Source: Paenibacillus peoriae (lineage in GTDB: Bacteria > Bacillota > Bacilli > Paenibacillales > Paenibacillaceae). From it: 64,000 nucleotides of DNA. A program made the position numbers and the translations under genes. The stretch is taken from contig NZ_CP092831.1 in assembly GCF_022531965.1 (NCBI RefSeq), forward strand, positions 3,047,001 to 3,111,000, read 5' to 3'. Of the stretch, positions 36,178 through 45,408 are shown piece after piece (position 1 is the first letter of the stretch; the number at the start of each line of letters is the position of its first letter). The notes under the pieces are model-generated. The model worked only from the letters and a program-made list of their open reading frames with translations, made no database searches and was not told where the DNA came from.

Positions 36178-36190
36178 CCGGTTACACAAT
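36178..36190. promoter_or_regulatory. Half operator for RbsR near the FrnE-like gene
   Basis: CCGGTTACACAAT repeats the right half of the rbs operator about 140 bases away, 30 bases before the start of the divergent gene; the left half is degraded. It may be an auxiliary site or chance. Confidence 0.35.
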
Positions 36191-36220
36191 AAAATACGTA
36201 TACATGGAGGCTTATCCCTG

Positions 36221-36949
36221 ATGAATATTGAAGTTTGGTCTGATTATATGTGTCCGTTCTGTTATATTGGTAAACGCCGTTTGGAGCAAGTGTTACAGAA
36301 ATTTCCACATCACGATGAGGTGCAATTGACATTTAAGAGTTTCGAATTGAACCCGGGTGCTGTGAGAGATAGTGGTAAAACGATCAATGAAGAACTAGCC
36401 GCTAAATATGGGGTCAGTCTGCAAGAGGCTCAGGCTATGAATGATCGAATGAACGAAAATGCACGCTCTGCGGGTCTTGAGTATAATATTCATGCCATGG
36501 TGCCGACAAACTCTCTTGATGCTCACCGCTTAACACTTTGGGCTCAAACACAAGGCAAAATGCTGGAGCTGAGCGAGCGCTTATTCCATGCTGTTTTCAT
36601 CGAAGGCAAGCATACAGGGGATCATGAAGTGCTGGCAGCGCTGGCTACTGAAGTTGGTCTAGATCAAAAGGAAGCGGCTGCTATATTAGCCAGTGACCGT
36701 TTTACCGACGAAGTTAGAGCTGATGAAGCCGAAGGCGCTGAGTTGGGTGTTCAGGGTGTACCATTCTTTGTATTTGATCGAAAATTTGCCGTTTCTGGTG
36801 CCCAGCCGGAGGAAGTATTTCATGACGCACTTCAAAAAGCATGGGATGAACGCTCACCTTTCACTATGATAAGTGGCAGCTCGTCCAAACAGGATGCAGG
36901 TGGTGTATGTACGGATGAGGGTTGTGAACTTCCAGGCCGCGAGAGCTGA
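36221..36949 (+). CDS. DsbA-family oxidoreductase, FrnE-like
   Basis: Thioredoxin-fold protein of 242 residues with a CPFC active-site motif at about residues 11-14 (SDYMCPFCYIGKRRLE), followed by the helical insertion typical of the FrnE/DsbA-like 2-hydroxychromene isomerase relatives, and the cis-proline region GVQGVPFFVFDRKFAVSGAQP (about 180-200). No signal peptide, so it acts in the cytoplasm as a disulphide oxidoreductase or isomerase. The C-terminal tail contains two more cysteines (VCTDEGCELP). Divergent from the ribose operon. Confidence 0.9.
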   Translation: MNIEVWSDYMCPFCYIGKRRLEQVLQKFPHHDEVQLTFKSFELNPGAVRDSGKTINEELAAKYGVSLQEAQAMNDRMNENARSAGLEYNIHAMVPTNSLDAHRLTLWAQTQGKMLELSERLFHAVFIEGKHTGDHEVLAALATEVGLDQKEAAAILASDRFTDEVRADEAEGAELGVQGVPFFVFDRKFAVSGAQPEEVFHDALQKAWDERSPFTMISGSSSKQDAGGVCTDEGCELPGRES

Positions 36950-36990
36950 ACAGTCCTTGAATGAACATTTCCAACTCCCTAAATAAATTT

Positions 36991-37040
36991 TAAAAAAGCG
37001 TGCCAGCCCCCTATTAAACCTGAGGCTGGCACGCTTCTTT
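36991..37040. terminator. Bidirectional terminator
   Basis: Perfect 13-base stem AAGCGTGCCAGCC / GGCTGGCACGCTT between the FrnE-like gene and the convergent SDR gene. Confidence 0.88.
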
Positions 37041-37043
37041 ATT

Positions 37044-37832
37044 TTATAACGATTTAATCATTCCGCCATCCACAAGGATGGTGCTCCCTGTCAAATAGGA
37101 TGAAGCTGAAGACGCCAGAAAAGCAACAACTTTACCGAACTCTTCAGGCTCTCCATACCGCCCCAATGGAATGCCCTCTTCTGCTTGTTTTCGAACCTGA
37201 TCCGTCGTTTGCTGGGTTTTCTCAGCTCGATGCTCGTCCAAGCTACGCACGCGATCGGTTGCAATTCTCCCCGGTGCTACAGTATGTACCAGAATATTAT
37301 GAGGAGCCAATTCCAGAGACAATGTTTTCGCCAATCCAGCGACTCCAGTACGTAGCGTATTTGAAATGATTAGTCCCGGAATTGGCTGCTTAACTGAGGA
37401 AGAAGCAATATTTAATATCCTACCGCTTTGTTGTTTTTTCATATAGGGTAACACCTCACGGATCAACCGGATATGACTAAGTAAATTTTGTTCAAAGGCC
37501 TGCATCCACACTTCATCAGTAAAATCATCAAAGGTACCTGCAGGAGGCCCACCCGCATTGTTAACCAAAATATCAACGGTGCCAAACAAATCAGCTGTAC
37601 GGCGGATGGCCTGGGAGATATCTTCTGGTTTTGTTACATCGCAAACTACATATTCAACGCGGCCACTCGCTGTTTCCAGTAATTCCGCCTGCGTCCGCTG
37701 AAGCTCTGCTTCGTTCCGTCCTGAAATGATGACATTCGCACCCTCGCGTGCCAGCTCCCGTGCGCTTGCCTTGCCGAGTCCTTTACTGGAACCTGCAACA
37801 AAGGCTGCTTTTCCCGTTAATCCTAAATCCAT
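37044..37832 (-). CDS. Atypical short-chain dehydrogenase without the YxxxK motif
   Basis: SDR-fold protein of 262 residues. The coenzyme motif is present in altered form (VAGSSKGLG, about 12-20), as are VNNAGG (about 89-94) and the catalytic serine region (LNIASSSVKQPIPGL). Where YxxxK should follow, the sequence reads ISNTLRTG, so both tyrosine and lysine are replaced. The known subgroup of 3-oxoacyl reductase-like SDR proteins with an imperfect catalytic tetrad (YkvO-like) shows the same. Catalysis may be lost or altered. Ribosome site AAGGGAG precedes the ATG. Confidence 0.85.
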   Translation of the reverse strand: MDLGLTGKAAFVAGSSKGLGKASARELAREGANVIISGRNEAELQRTQAELLETASGRVEYVVCDVTKPEDISQAIRRTADLFGTVDILVNNAGGPPAGTFDDFTDEVWMQAFEQNLLSHIRLIREVLPYMKKQQSGRILNIASSSVKQPIPGLIISNTLRTGVAGLAKTLSLELAPHNILVHTVAPGRIATDRVRSLDEHRAEKTQQTTDQVRKQAEEGIPLGRYGEPEEFGKVVAFLASSASSYLTGSTILVDGGMIKSL

Positions 37833-37974
37833 CTATAACACTCCCTTTTGTCAGTGTTCTCTATTTAATTGTACACATGACCAGCACATAATGCGAATAG
37901 CTTGGTAGTATCATGAAGGCTATCTATCCTCTCACCATTAAAAAGAATACGGAATCATTCATTGCAAGGTAAAA

Positions 37975-38010
37975 CAAAAAGGCCTGACATTTAGTCAGGG
38001 GCCCTTTTTG
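37975..38010 (-). terminator. Terminator of the copper-amine-oxidase-N domain gene
   Basis: Stem AAAAAGG.CCTGAC / GTCAGGG.CCTTTTT, strong T run on the minus strand. Confidence 0.85.
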
Positions 38011-38035
38011 TTTACAAAATATTTGTTACAGCACG

Positions 38036-39037
38036 TTATGATGTTGATGCAGGTGTTGTTGGCTGCTCGTATACAACAACGGACTGGCTCTCAGGCTCCC
38101 ATTTAACATTTGTCCCCAAGGCCTCTCCGATTACCCTTACAGGTACCATTGTCGTCCCATCCACTATGGATGCTGGCTGCTCGATAGAATACGGCTGACC
38201 GTTAATATATGCTTTCGGACTGTTAACAAATAATTTGACGGACACGCCGTTACGGGTGACAGTAACAGCCTTTTCTTTCGGATCCCAGGAAACCTTTGCA
38301 TCCAAAGCTTCGGAAGCTGTTCTAAACGGAACAAGTGTGGTCCCATTGCGGTTAATCGGTTTGGCGTCGTATTCTTCACCATTCACGAACAGCTTCATAC
38401 CCGACGGCCGTCCGGCCTTCTTCGAGAATTCACCCAGCTTTTTGTAGCTGTCCAGATCGGACACATTAGCCAGTACCGCCTCCTCCTGCATGTAAACGGC
38501 ATCTGTCACATTTCCGTTTTCAGCCAGTAGCTCAGCTGCCTCAGTCAGTGCTTTACCAGAATTCCGGATCAATTCAAGTTCAGCAACCTGCTCCGAAGTC
38601 AAACGGTCCGGGTATTTCGTAAGCAGCAGATTCGCAATAACCGCTCCTGCCGGCTTATCCTTCGTATTTTCTACCGCGTGAAGCAGACCCTTGTAACCGT
38701 TGCGTCCCTTGTGACCATTATGGTCTTTGGACCCCCCGTATGTATCATCCGTTACTGCAACAGGTTCAGTTTTTCTGATTTCTGCGTGTTTGTCTTTTTT
38801 ACTGTTTTCATCCTTTTTACCGGATGCTTTGTCCTTTTGTTTTTTGGACTGATCATTGTCTGAGTCATGGGGATTGATTAGCTCTTCCCCGCTCTTTTCA
38901 TTCCCGTCTTTAACAGACGTCTTTGCTTCCTGTTTGTTCCCCTGATCATTTCCGCGTCCCTGCTTGGCTTCAGCGGTTCCCGCTGCCAATCCCAAGACCA
39001 GTATACACGCTAGTAAAGCTGTCCAAGTGTTTTTCAT
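38036..39037 (-). CDS. Secreted protein with copper amine oxidase N-terminal-like domain
   Basis: Exported protein of about 333 residues. Signal peptide MKNTWTALLACILVLGLAAGTAEA with likely cleavage after AEA. Residues 25-110 are a low-complexity Lys/Asp/Gly-rich linker; a helical stretch with 'LLTKYPDRLTSEQVAELELI' follows. The C-terminal 110 residues form a copper_amine_oxidN1 domain: KLFVNGEEYDAKPINRNGTTLVPFRTASEALDAKVSWDPKEKAVTV, then a second repeat ending VRVIGEALGTNVKWEPESQSVVVY. This stalk-type domain is common on Paenibacillus surface proteins. Frame extends to 39073, but ATG 39037 has AAGGAGG at nine bases. Confidence 0.88.
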   Translation of the reverse strand: MKNTWTALLACILVLGLAAGTAEAKQGRGNDQGNKQEAKTSVKDGNEKSGEELINPHDSDNDQSKKQKDKASGKKDENSKKDKHAEIRKTEPVAVTDDTYGGSKDHNGHKGRNGYKGLLHAVENTKDKPAGAVIANLLLTKYPDRLTSEQVAELELIRNSGKALTEAAELLAENGNVTDAVYMQEEAVLANVSDLDSYKKLGEFSKKAGRPSGMKLFVNGEEYDAKPINRNGTTLVPFRTASEALDAKVSWDPKEKAVTVTRNGVSVKLFVNSPKAYINGQPYSIEQPASIVDGTTMVPVRVIGEALGTNVKWEPESQSVVVYEQPTTPASTS

Positions 39038-39288
39038 GATGCGATTCCTCCTTATAGTAAACACCGGGCTCAATCGTCCCTAGATGTATTAACGGTTTCT
39101 CTAAGCTGATTTTTTATCTTTTTTTATTTAATGTGTGAGACACCACTATAGCTGCAGTCCAGATTACCAAAACCACTATAAAATTTTATTATACGCCTAA
39201 CCTATTTACACAGTATAATGAGAAAATGCCCATGCATTTATAAGAAACAGCCTTTACATTCGCATAATAGAAAGAAGATGAAACAGAC

Positions 39289-40206
39289 ATGTTCGGCACC
39301 ATTCTTTTGGACGTTGTTTTACCTATTTTTGTACTTATCGGTTTTGGTTGTATCATGCAATATTATTTTCGACTGGATTTGTATACCTTAGCTAAAATCA
39401 ATTTTTATTATATCACCCCCGCAGTTGTGTTTACGGGTCTATATCACTCGGAAATTTCTTTAATGCTCATGGGTGAGGTTTCACTTTTTTATGCCTTGTA
39501 CATAGCTATTCTGTACGTAATCAGTACTACCGTCGCCAGATCGCTGAAATACAGCCCTGGAATGCGTGGAGCTTTTACAAACAGTGTAATGCTAGATAAT
39601 TCAGGAAATTATGGTCTACCAATCAATCAGTTGGTGTTCAAAGGTGATCCGCTAGCCATTTCCGTTCAGGCTCTGATTATGACCTTTCAAAGCTTTGTTA
39701 CATTTACATACGGTACTTTTGTTGTACAGAACGGTAAGGCTAACACTCGAAAAATTTTAATTAATTTTTTGAAAATGCCTGTACCTTATGCACTTGCACT
39801 AGGTTTGCTCCTAAATCTGTTGCATAGTCCGTTGCCTAATTTACTGGCTGAACCTTTGAATTATATTAGTCAGTCGATGGTTGCCGTGGCTCTGCTTACT
39901 TTGGGAGCACAAATTGTGCAATATCCCTTTCGCTTGCGCCGTACAGCCGTGTACATCAGTATGGTACTACGCCTGATTGCTGGTCCAATAGTCGGTTTTC
40001 TGCTTGTCTTGCTGCTGGGTCTTAAGGGGATTCCCGCTCAAGCCTTGCTCATTGCATCGGGTATGCCTACCGGAGTTAATACAAGTATTTTGGCGGAAGA
40101 ATATAAAAATGAACCCGATTTTGCCGCACAAACAGTATTACTTTCAACGATTATGAATGTCATTACGATGACACTGTTAATTTCAGTATCCCGGCATCTT
40201 GTTTGA
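39289..40206 (+). CDS. AEC family transporter (auxin efflux carrier family)
   Basis: Membrane protein of 305 residues with about ten helices, first helix at residues 5-27. It belongs to the AEC/bile-acid-sodium-symporter-like superfamily: the segments GAFTNSVMLDNSGNYGLPINQLVF and ALLIASGMPTGVNTSILAEEYKNEPDFAAQTVLLSTI are the two conserved halves with the unwound cross-over proline regions. Relatives in Bacteria export malate or other organic acids, or have unknown substrate. Substrate not inferable. Monocistronic. Confidence 0.88.
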   Translation: MFGTILLDVVLPIFVLIGFGCIMQYYFRLDLYTLAKINFYYITPAVVFTGLYHSEISLMLMGEVSLFYALYIAILYVISTTVARSLKYSPGMRGAFTNSVMLDNSGNYGLPINQLVFKGDPLAISVQALIMTFQSFVTFTYGTFVVQNGKANTRKILINFLKMPVPYALALGLLLNLLHSPLPNLLAEPLNYISQSMVAVALLTLGAQIVQYPFRLRRTAVYISMVLRLIAGPIVGFLLVLLLGLKGIPAQALLIASGMPTGVNTSILAEEYKNEPDFAAQTVLLSTIMNVITMTLLISVSRHLV

Positions 40207-40234
40207 GGTGTATGATAATATAAAAAATGGATTA

Positions 40235-40273
40235 GAGACGCTTTTTGTCTAAGGACAGGAGCGTTTCTTTTTC
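40235..40273 (+). terminator. Terminator of the AEC gene
   Basis: Stem GAGACGC / GCGTTTC followed by TTTTT. Confidence 0.6.
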
Positions 40274-40488
40274 GAGATAAAAGAACATACGTTCCTGTCG
40301 GTGCTTCTTTTTTCTACTTAAGGTGGTGTGTTTGTTTTATTGAGATCGTATGCGAGAAAGATTTTTTTCTATTGTTAATTTTTCATATAATGAAATAATT
40401 ATATTATCTAATTTGAATCTCTATTAGTTGCTGTTTTCAACTTGTCGTTGCTTTTTCCTAAAAAAAGAATGCGGGACAACAAGGTCAT

Positions 40489-40523
40489 CAAAATAAAGCC
40501 AGCTCACTCATTAGAGTGGCTGA
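40489..40523 (-). terminator. Terminator of the xyloglucanase gene
   Basis: Imperfect stem AGCCACTC / GAGTG..TGGCT with TTTATTTT on the minus strand. Confidence 0.6.
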
Positions 40524-40546
40524 CTTAGGATTATCCTTATTAAGGT

Positions 40547-43500
40547 TTAGGGCTCAATTCCCCATTGCTTGCTTCCAGACAGATAAGCGGTTATTTTAGC
40601 AGAATCTTGTAAACTGTTTGCTGTAGGATTAAATGAATAATCATCGGTCTGTGTGTAACTGCTCCAGTCCTCTTTGGATATCCGGGTTTGCAAATCCACA
40701 CTTTGACCAGGCTCTAAAGAACCCGCAGCCGATTTAAACCCAATTTCTGCATAAGAGTCTGCCCCTGGCTTCGCATTGGATAATGTTTTGAAGCTAGCAA
40801 TCACATTCCCTGTACCGACGCTCGACCAATCCGTGAAGAAATTTTGTGTTTTCTCCCCGTTAATGGTGTAATAATAACGCAATGTCACATCTGCTAGGGA
40901 AATGGATGAGGTTCCCGTATTGGTTATTTTAAATTTGGAACTGATTGTATTACTTGTGGTGGATACATTCCCATTGAAGGTTTGCACCTTCAGAACGCCC
41001 TCGCCTGTTCCCGGCTCACTTGGCGTATCCCCTTTCACCGTAATCGTAAACAACACATCATTGCCTGTACTAAAATGGAAGTTTAGTGCTGTCTCTCCTT
41101 TAGGAAGTTTAGATAAATACTTGTTGGTAAGAACGACTGTTTCCTCACTAAGCGTATAATCTTCACCTTTGTTCAACACCACACTCCCCTGCTTGATCGC
41201 TTCTAGCGTATTGCCGTTAAGTGTTAGCTTGACAGTAATATCTGTATTGTTGTTATTCACTCCATAGGTTGCAGTCGTTGGTGTAATACTTGCTTGCCCG
41301 GTAGATGGCTGATCACCACCCACACGATCTGCCACCAGAATGCCGCGCCCATTCGTTCCCAGATAAGCACGTCCATAAACCCGTGGGTCCCCAATAATTT
41401 TGGTCACTCGAGCATATTGATGTTTGTCATCATTAATGCGCGCCCAGTTTGCACCAGCATCGTCCGATCGGTAAAATCCACGTGTACCATCCATTTTACC
41501 AACGATAAATACCGCTGCATTCGTGCGGTTCGGCGCTGCCTTACCAAAGCCTACAAAATCCGCTTCCTGCACATTAGAGAGCTTGGTGAACGTAGCGGCG
41601 GAATCGTTGGAATGCCATAAGCCATATGGACCTCCATCCTCGGAGCCTCCGGCGAACCACACATCTCCTTCTGCTCCTCGTACAGCATCAATATCAGCAT
41701 TGCCTGCTGTCGGTAAGCCAGTTACCGCTGAAGGCGTAAAGGATACGCCACCATTGGTGCTCACATATATTTTCCCGGAGGCAAATGCGTAATATTTATT
41801 AGGGTTCACTCGGTCAGAGACGATCTTTGCATTCGCTGGAATCCCTGTGCTTGCTGTCCATGAGTTGCCACCAGTTTTGGAGTGAAACACACCTTTGTCT
41901 GATGTACTCCACAGCAAGCCATTACCATCAGCCGCTACGGCGATACTGCCTCCTCCTGCTGTACCTGAAGGCTCGCTATTTGCTTTATACCAGTTGGCTC
42001 CGCCATCATTGGAAAAACCGATGGATTTGGCATTTGGATCTTTTTTGTAATCTGCTTTACCTACCCGGGCCATAAAGGAAGGGTTCAGTTCGGCATAATC
42101 AATGCTTTCGCTGCTTGTAAAGGTCGGATTATCCAGCATTTTAGCTGGAGCCTTAAATAAATCGTCATGTCTGAATCCAGAGACATCACCTACTGCGCTC
42201 ACCAAAGGCGCACCGGTTGGAGGGCTCACCAGGTCCAAAATCGCCGTTTCCTCTACCCCTTTAGCGGCTACTGAAATATCCAGCTTTCCGCCTTTATCCC
42301 AATTGGTTAGATTTTTAGAGCCATAAATCGTAGCTCCGGTGCCGTACAACATATGGTCTGAATTAAATGGATCTATCTCCAGATCACCGATCATCCACCC
42401 CAGCTTGGGCGATACTTCCGGTGGAGCCGGGTTGGCATTGAAAGTCAGCCAAGGTGCACCGCTTATATCCAGATTATATTTCAGCTTGCGAGACGGATAA
42501 CCATCAAATTCCCAAATAGGACTCCAGGTTGCCCCACTGTCCGTGCTGCGGTAAATCGTTTCATCCGGCCACCAGGCATTCAACGTAGCAACCATAAGTG
42601 TACCTGGCTTCTGGGCATCCACCGTCAGTCCACCATATCCAAAATGATTGTCCGCGCTACTGCTACCTATGGGGCTAATGTTAGTCCACTGCCCGCTGGC
42701 TGTATTCAATTTCCACAGTTCACCCTTTGTTCCGTCATATGGACCGGCTCCATCGCTATAAGAAATATATAGATTGCCGTCCGTTGATAACACACCGTGA
42801 TGTGGCAAATAGCCCGTAGGCTGTCCCGCTATAGCAGACCAGGTTGTCCCGCCATCTGTACTGCGATAGACACTTTGCTTTTTATCTGCTACACCTACAT
42901 AGATCGTCTGCGTTGCTTTACTCGAAGAGCCTGTTTTTTTGTCAAAGGTGATCCAGGCTAAACCGACAATGTCGCTGGTATATTCATTGGAAGGGTCCTG
43001 TACATACGTCCCTGGATTTGGGAAACTGCTCACCTTGCTCCAAGTTGCTCCAAAATCAGAGCTTTTCCATAGTCCATTACCACTTCGAGCTCCAAAGAAC
43101 AAAATATTATTCCTATTTGGATCAATCGTCAGACGTTCCCCCATCGAGCGCCCCGGCATATTGCCCCCCACCTTAAAAGGAAGCTTGGTCGTCTGCCACG
43201 TATTGCCCCTGTCGGTGGAACGCATAATTTGCCCGTTTTGTTTATCCCATGAATTAGTATACGTACCTGTAGCTATATATACACGGTTTGGATCAACAGG
43301 ATCAGTTGCTAGTGCATCGACACCATTTTTGTTCCAATCCTCCCAGCCCACAGAATCCGTCAGCGGAATCCAGCTCTCATTGGCAGCATTCCACCGGTAA
43401 GCCCCTCCAATATCTGTACGTGCATAGATCAGGTCTTTTTCCGTTTCATTAAAAATAATGCCAGGTACAAAACCACCACCTCCACCCGTAACGACACTTT

Positions 43501-43627
43501 TCCAACTGTAATCGTCACTTGAAGCAGCATGAGTCGGCGCTATCATTCCTGTCCAGGAAGCACCCGCTACCACAAGCGCCAAACAAGCAATCTTCAACCT
43601 GTTTTTTGCCTTAGTCAATGAATTCAA
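40547..43627 (-). CDS. GH74 xyloglucanase with X2 and CBM3 domains
   Basis: Secreted endo-xyloglucanase of 1026 residues. Signal peptide to about residue 35 (ends ..PTHAA). Residues 38-770 form the tandem seven-bladed propellers of GH74 with several DxGxTW motifs (STDRGNTW, SSDFGATW, STDGGTTW, STDSGATW); the catalytic aspartates are expected at the GVDALATDPVDP segment (about 103-114) and the GDVSGFRHDD segment (about 478-487). Then a CBM_X2 immunoglobulin-like module (about 779-860, GQASITPTTATYG) and a C-terminal CBM3 (about 875-1026, VQTFNGNVSTTSN to GSKQWGIEP), which binds cellulose. Degrades plant cell wall xyloglucan outside the cell. A cre site lies in the promoter region. Confidence 0.95.
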   Translation of the reverse strand: MNSLTKAKNRLKIACLALVVAGASWTGMIAPTHAASSDDYSWKSVVTGGGGGFVPGIIFNETEKDLIYARTDIGGAYRWNAANESWIPLTDSVGWEDWNKNGVDALATDPVDPNRVYIATGTYTNSWDKQNGQIMRSTDRGNTWQTTKLPFKVGGNMPGRSMGERLTIDPNRNNILFFGARSGNGLWKSSDFGATWSKVSSFPNPGTYVQDPSNEYTSDIVGLAWITFDKKTGSSSKATQTIYVGVADKKQSVYRSTDGGTTWSAIAGQPTGYLPHHGVLSTDGNLYISYSDGAGPYDGTKGELWKLNTASGQWTNISPIGSSSADNHFGYGGLTVDAQKPGTLMVATLNAWWPDETIYRSTDSGATWSPIWEFDGYPSRKLKYNLDISGAPWLTFNANPAPPEVSPKLGWMIGDLEIDPFNSDHMLYGTGATIYGSKNLTNWDKGGKLDISVAAKGVEETAILDLVSPPTGAPLVSAVGDVSGFRHDDLFKAPAKMLDNPTFTSSESIDYAELNPSFMARVGKADYKKDPNAKSIGFSNDGGANWYKANSEPSGTAGGGSIAVAADGNGLLWSTSDKGVFHSKTGGNSWTASTGIPANAKIVSDRVNPNKYYAFASGKIYVSTNGGVSFTPSAVTGLPTAGNADIDAVRGAEGDVWFAGGSEDGGPYGLWHSNDSAATFTKLSNVQEADFVGFGKAAPNRTNAAVFIVGKMDGTRGFYRSDDAGANWARINDDKHQYARVTKIIGDPRVYGRAYLGTNGRGILVADRVGGDQPSTGQASITPTTATYGVNNNNTDITVKLTLNGNTLEAIKQGSVVLNKGEDYTLSEETVVLTNKYLSKLPKGETALNFHFSTGNDVLFTITVKGDTPSEPGTGEGVLKVQTFNGNVSTTSNTISSKFKITNTGTSSISLADVTLRYYYTINGEKTQNFFTDWSSVGTGNVIASFKTLSNAKPGADSYAEIGFKSAAGSLEPGQSVDLQTRISKEDWSSYTQTDDYSFNPTANSLQDSAKITAYLSGSKQWGIEP

Positions 43628-43755
43628 CCTCCTTCTTCATAATCATTTGAATATACGAATTCGTTCCTATCGTTATCGTTGCTTCTCACAATTCTGACAA
43701 ATGTTCTCTTAGACTCACCCCCATTCATCCCAATAAATATAGTGCAACACCCAAT

Positions 43756-43769
43756 TTGTTAGCGCTTAC
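43756..43769 (-). promoter_or_regulatory. CcpA (cre) site upstream of the xyloglucanase
   Basis: On the minus strand TGTAAGCGCTAACA, matching the cre consensus TGWAANCGNTNWCA at every defined position, about 130 bases upstream of the start codon and near a TATATT that could be the -10. Predicts carbon catabolite repression. Confidence 0.7.
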
Positions 43770-43989
43770 ACTGTTGTCATGCTCAATAGATTCGTCATCT
43801 TTTTTTCATTTCCTTGTACGAAAAATCAAGATCATGCGATATTATCTCCTGCTCCGCAGCTTATAGTATGAGGTTTAGACTTCCTTCAGAGTTAACACCT
43901 TTTATTTATTTCTATTATGAATTTTTCACATAGTGAATTAATTACTTTATTTTCATTCTTTATGGGTGTCAAAATACTTGGATTTACAA

Positions 43990-44014
43990 CAAAAAAACCG
44001 CGCTATGCGCGGTT
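43990..44014 (-). terminator. Terminator of the M20 amidohydrolase gene
   Basis: Stem ACCGCGC / GCGCGGT with a three-base loop, followed by seven T residues on the minus strand. Confidence 0.88.
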
Positions 44015-44066
44015 CCAGCTTCCGTTACTTCCGTTAATACTGGCTTTAGTCATAAACAAATGCATA

Positions 44067-45239
44067 TTATTGCAAGTATTCAAGCGCCAGAGCTAAAAAA
44101 ATATGCCCTGAGACGAGCAATGCCCGCTCATCAAAATCAAAGTGAGGATGGTGATGAGCAAAATGCGTTCGTTCATCCTCATTACGGGCACCTACATGAA
44201 TGAAGGCTCCCGGTCGTTGCTCCAAATAATAGGCAAAATCCTCTGCTCCCATGACCGGCTTCAAATCCAAAAAAGCGTCTGCTCCATACAGTCTGCCGAT
44301 GAGCTCGCGTACACGTTCCGTTTCGACTTCGGCATTCACCAAAGAAGGATAGCCATTCAAATAGTCCATTTCGTATCCGGCATGATAAGCCTCAGTCAAC
44401 CCCTTGACGATACTGCGAATTTCATTCTCGACTTCCTTACGCACTTCCTTATTAAACGTACGTACAGTCCCTTCAATTTTGGCCTTATCTGCAATCACAT
44501 TAAAGGCAGTTCCAGCTTGAAATACCCCAATCGTTAACACTGCTGATTCAATAGGGTCCACCCTGCGACTAACCACCTGCTGCAACCCGTTCACAATTTG
44601 ACTGCCGATAACAATAGAGTCTACCGTCTGGTGCGGTCGTGCGCCATGCCCGCCTTTACCGTTGATCTGGATCGTAAACGCGTCGACAGCCGCCATCGCA
44701 GGCCCACTCTTTAATCCAATTTTACCAAAAGGAATTTCAGACGCGAGGTGAATACCGTATACCGCCTCTACCCCTTCCAGACAGCCATCCTCAATCATAA
44801 ACTTGGCTCCGCCAGGCGGTTTTTCTTCTGCATGTTGAAAAATAAACACAATCTTTCCCTTCAGCGCCTCACGGTTATGGCTCAACACGCGTGCCACTCC
44901 AAGTAATGCAGCCGTGTGACCATCATGCCCGCAGGCATGCATAACACCCGGAACGGTCGATTTATAAGGCACTTCCTTTTCATCCTGAATAGGAAGTGCA
45001 TCAAAATCAGCACGAAATGCAATCGTTCTACCTGGCTGACCGCCTTCTAAAAACCCGAGCACACCGTTTCCACCCACATTCGTTCTTACCTCAATACCAA
45101 AAGAGCGCAATTGATCGGCGATAAAAGCAGATGTATTCGTTTCTTCAAAAGAAAGCTCGGGATGCTGATGTAGATGTCTTCTCCACGCAATCAGCTCTTG
45201 TTCACCATCTTTTAATTCCTGAACCCATTTTTCTAGCAT
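44067..45239 (-). CDS. M20 family amidohydrolase
   Basis: Zinc/manganese-dependent amidohydrolase of 390 residues in the M20D branch (hippurate hydrolase, N-acetyl-amino acid deacetylase, IAA-amino acid hydrolase). Seen: RRHLHQHPELSFEE near the N-terminus, MHACGHDGHTAALLG (about 101-115) with metal-binding Cys and His, HAEEKPPGGA with the catalytic Glu-Glu, and GAEDFAYY near the C-terminus. The dimerisation lid is present (GKGGHGARPHQTVDSI). Substrate cannot be fixed. It stands alone; no amino acid biosynthesis gene adjoins. Confidence 0.9.
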   Translation of the reverse strand: MLEKWVQELKDGEQELIAWRRHLHQHPELSFEETNTSAFIADQLRSFGIEVRTNVGGNGVLGFLEGGQPGRTIAFRADFDALPIQDEKEVPYKSTVPGVMHACGHDGHTAALLGVARVLSHNREALKGKIVFIFQHAEEKPPGGAKFMIEDGCLEGVEAVYGIHLASEIPFGKIGLKSGPAMAAVDAFTIQINGKGGHGARPHQTVDSIVIGSQIVNGLQQVVSRRVDPIESAVLTIGVFQAGTAFNVIADKAKIEGTVRTFNKEVRKEVENEIRSIVKGLTEAYHAGYEMDYLNGYPSLVNAEVETERVRELIGRLYGADAFLDLKPVMGAEDFAYYLEQRPGAFIHVGARNEDERTHFAHHHPHFDFDERALLVSGHIFLALALEYLQ

Positions 45240-45341
45240 AATACCCTCTTTTCCTATTGAATTTATATGCTTCTATCCTTATCTTACCATGAACAGCCTG
45301 TAGAATGTAGCTCTCTTATCATAGAAGACTTGAATTTACAA

Positions 45342-45384
45342 CAAAAAAGAGCCGATAGGATACTCTCCCCAACTCTTTTTCATT
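45342..45384 (-). terminator. Possible terminator of the GNAT gene
   Basis: AAAAAGAG / CTCTTTTTT ends around a partly paired loop, T run on the minus strand; weak inner stem. Confidence 0.45.
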
Positions 45385-45408
45385 ACTAACTTATCTATTT
45401 AGAATTTT

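Larger units (their letters stand above)
40207..40546. other. Gap with two terminators
   Basis: 340 AT-rich bases holding the AEC terminator (40235-40273) and the xyloglucanase terminator (40489-40523). Nothing else seen. Confidence 0.6.
43628..44066. other. Upstream region of the xyloglucanase
   Basis: 439 AT-rich bases with the xyloglucanase promoter region, a cre site and, at the right end, the terminator of the amidohydrolase gene. No gene seen. Confidence 0.6.
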
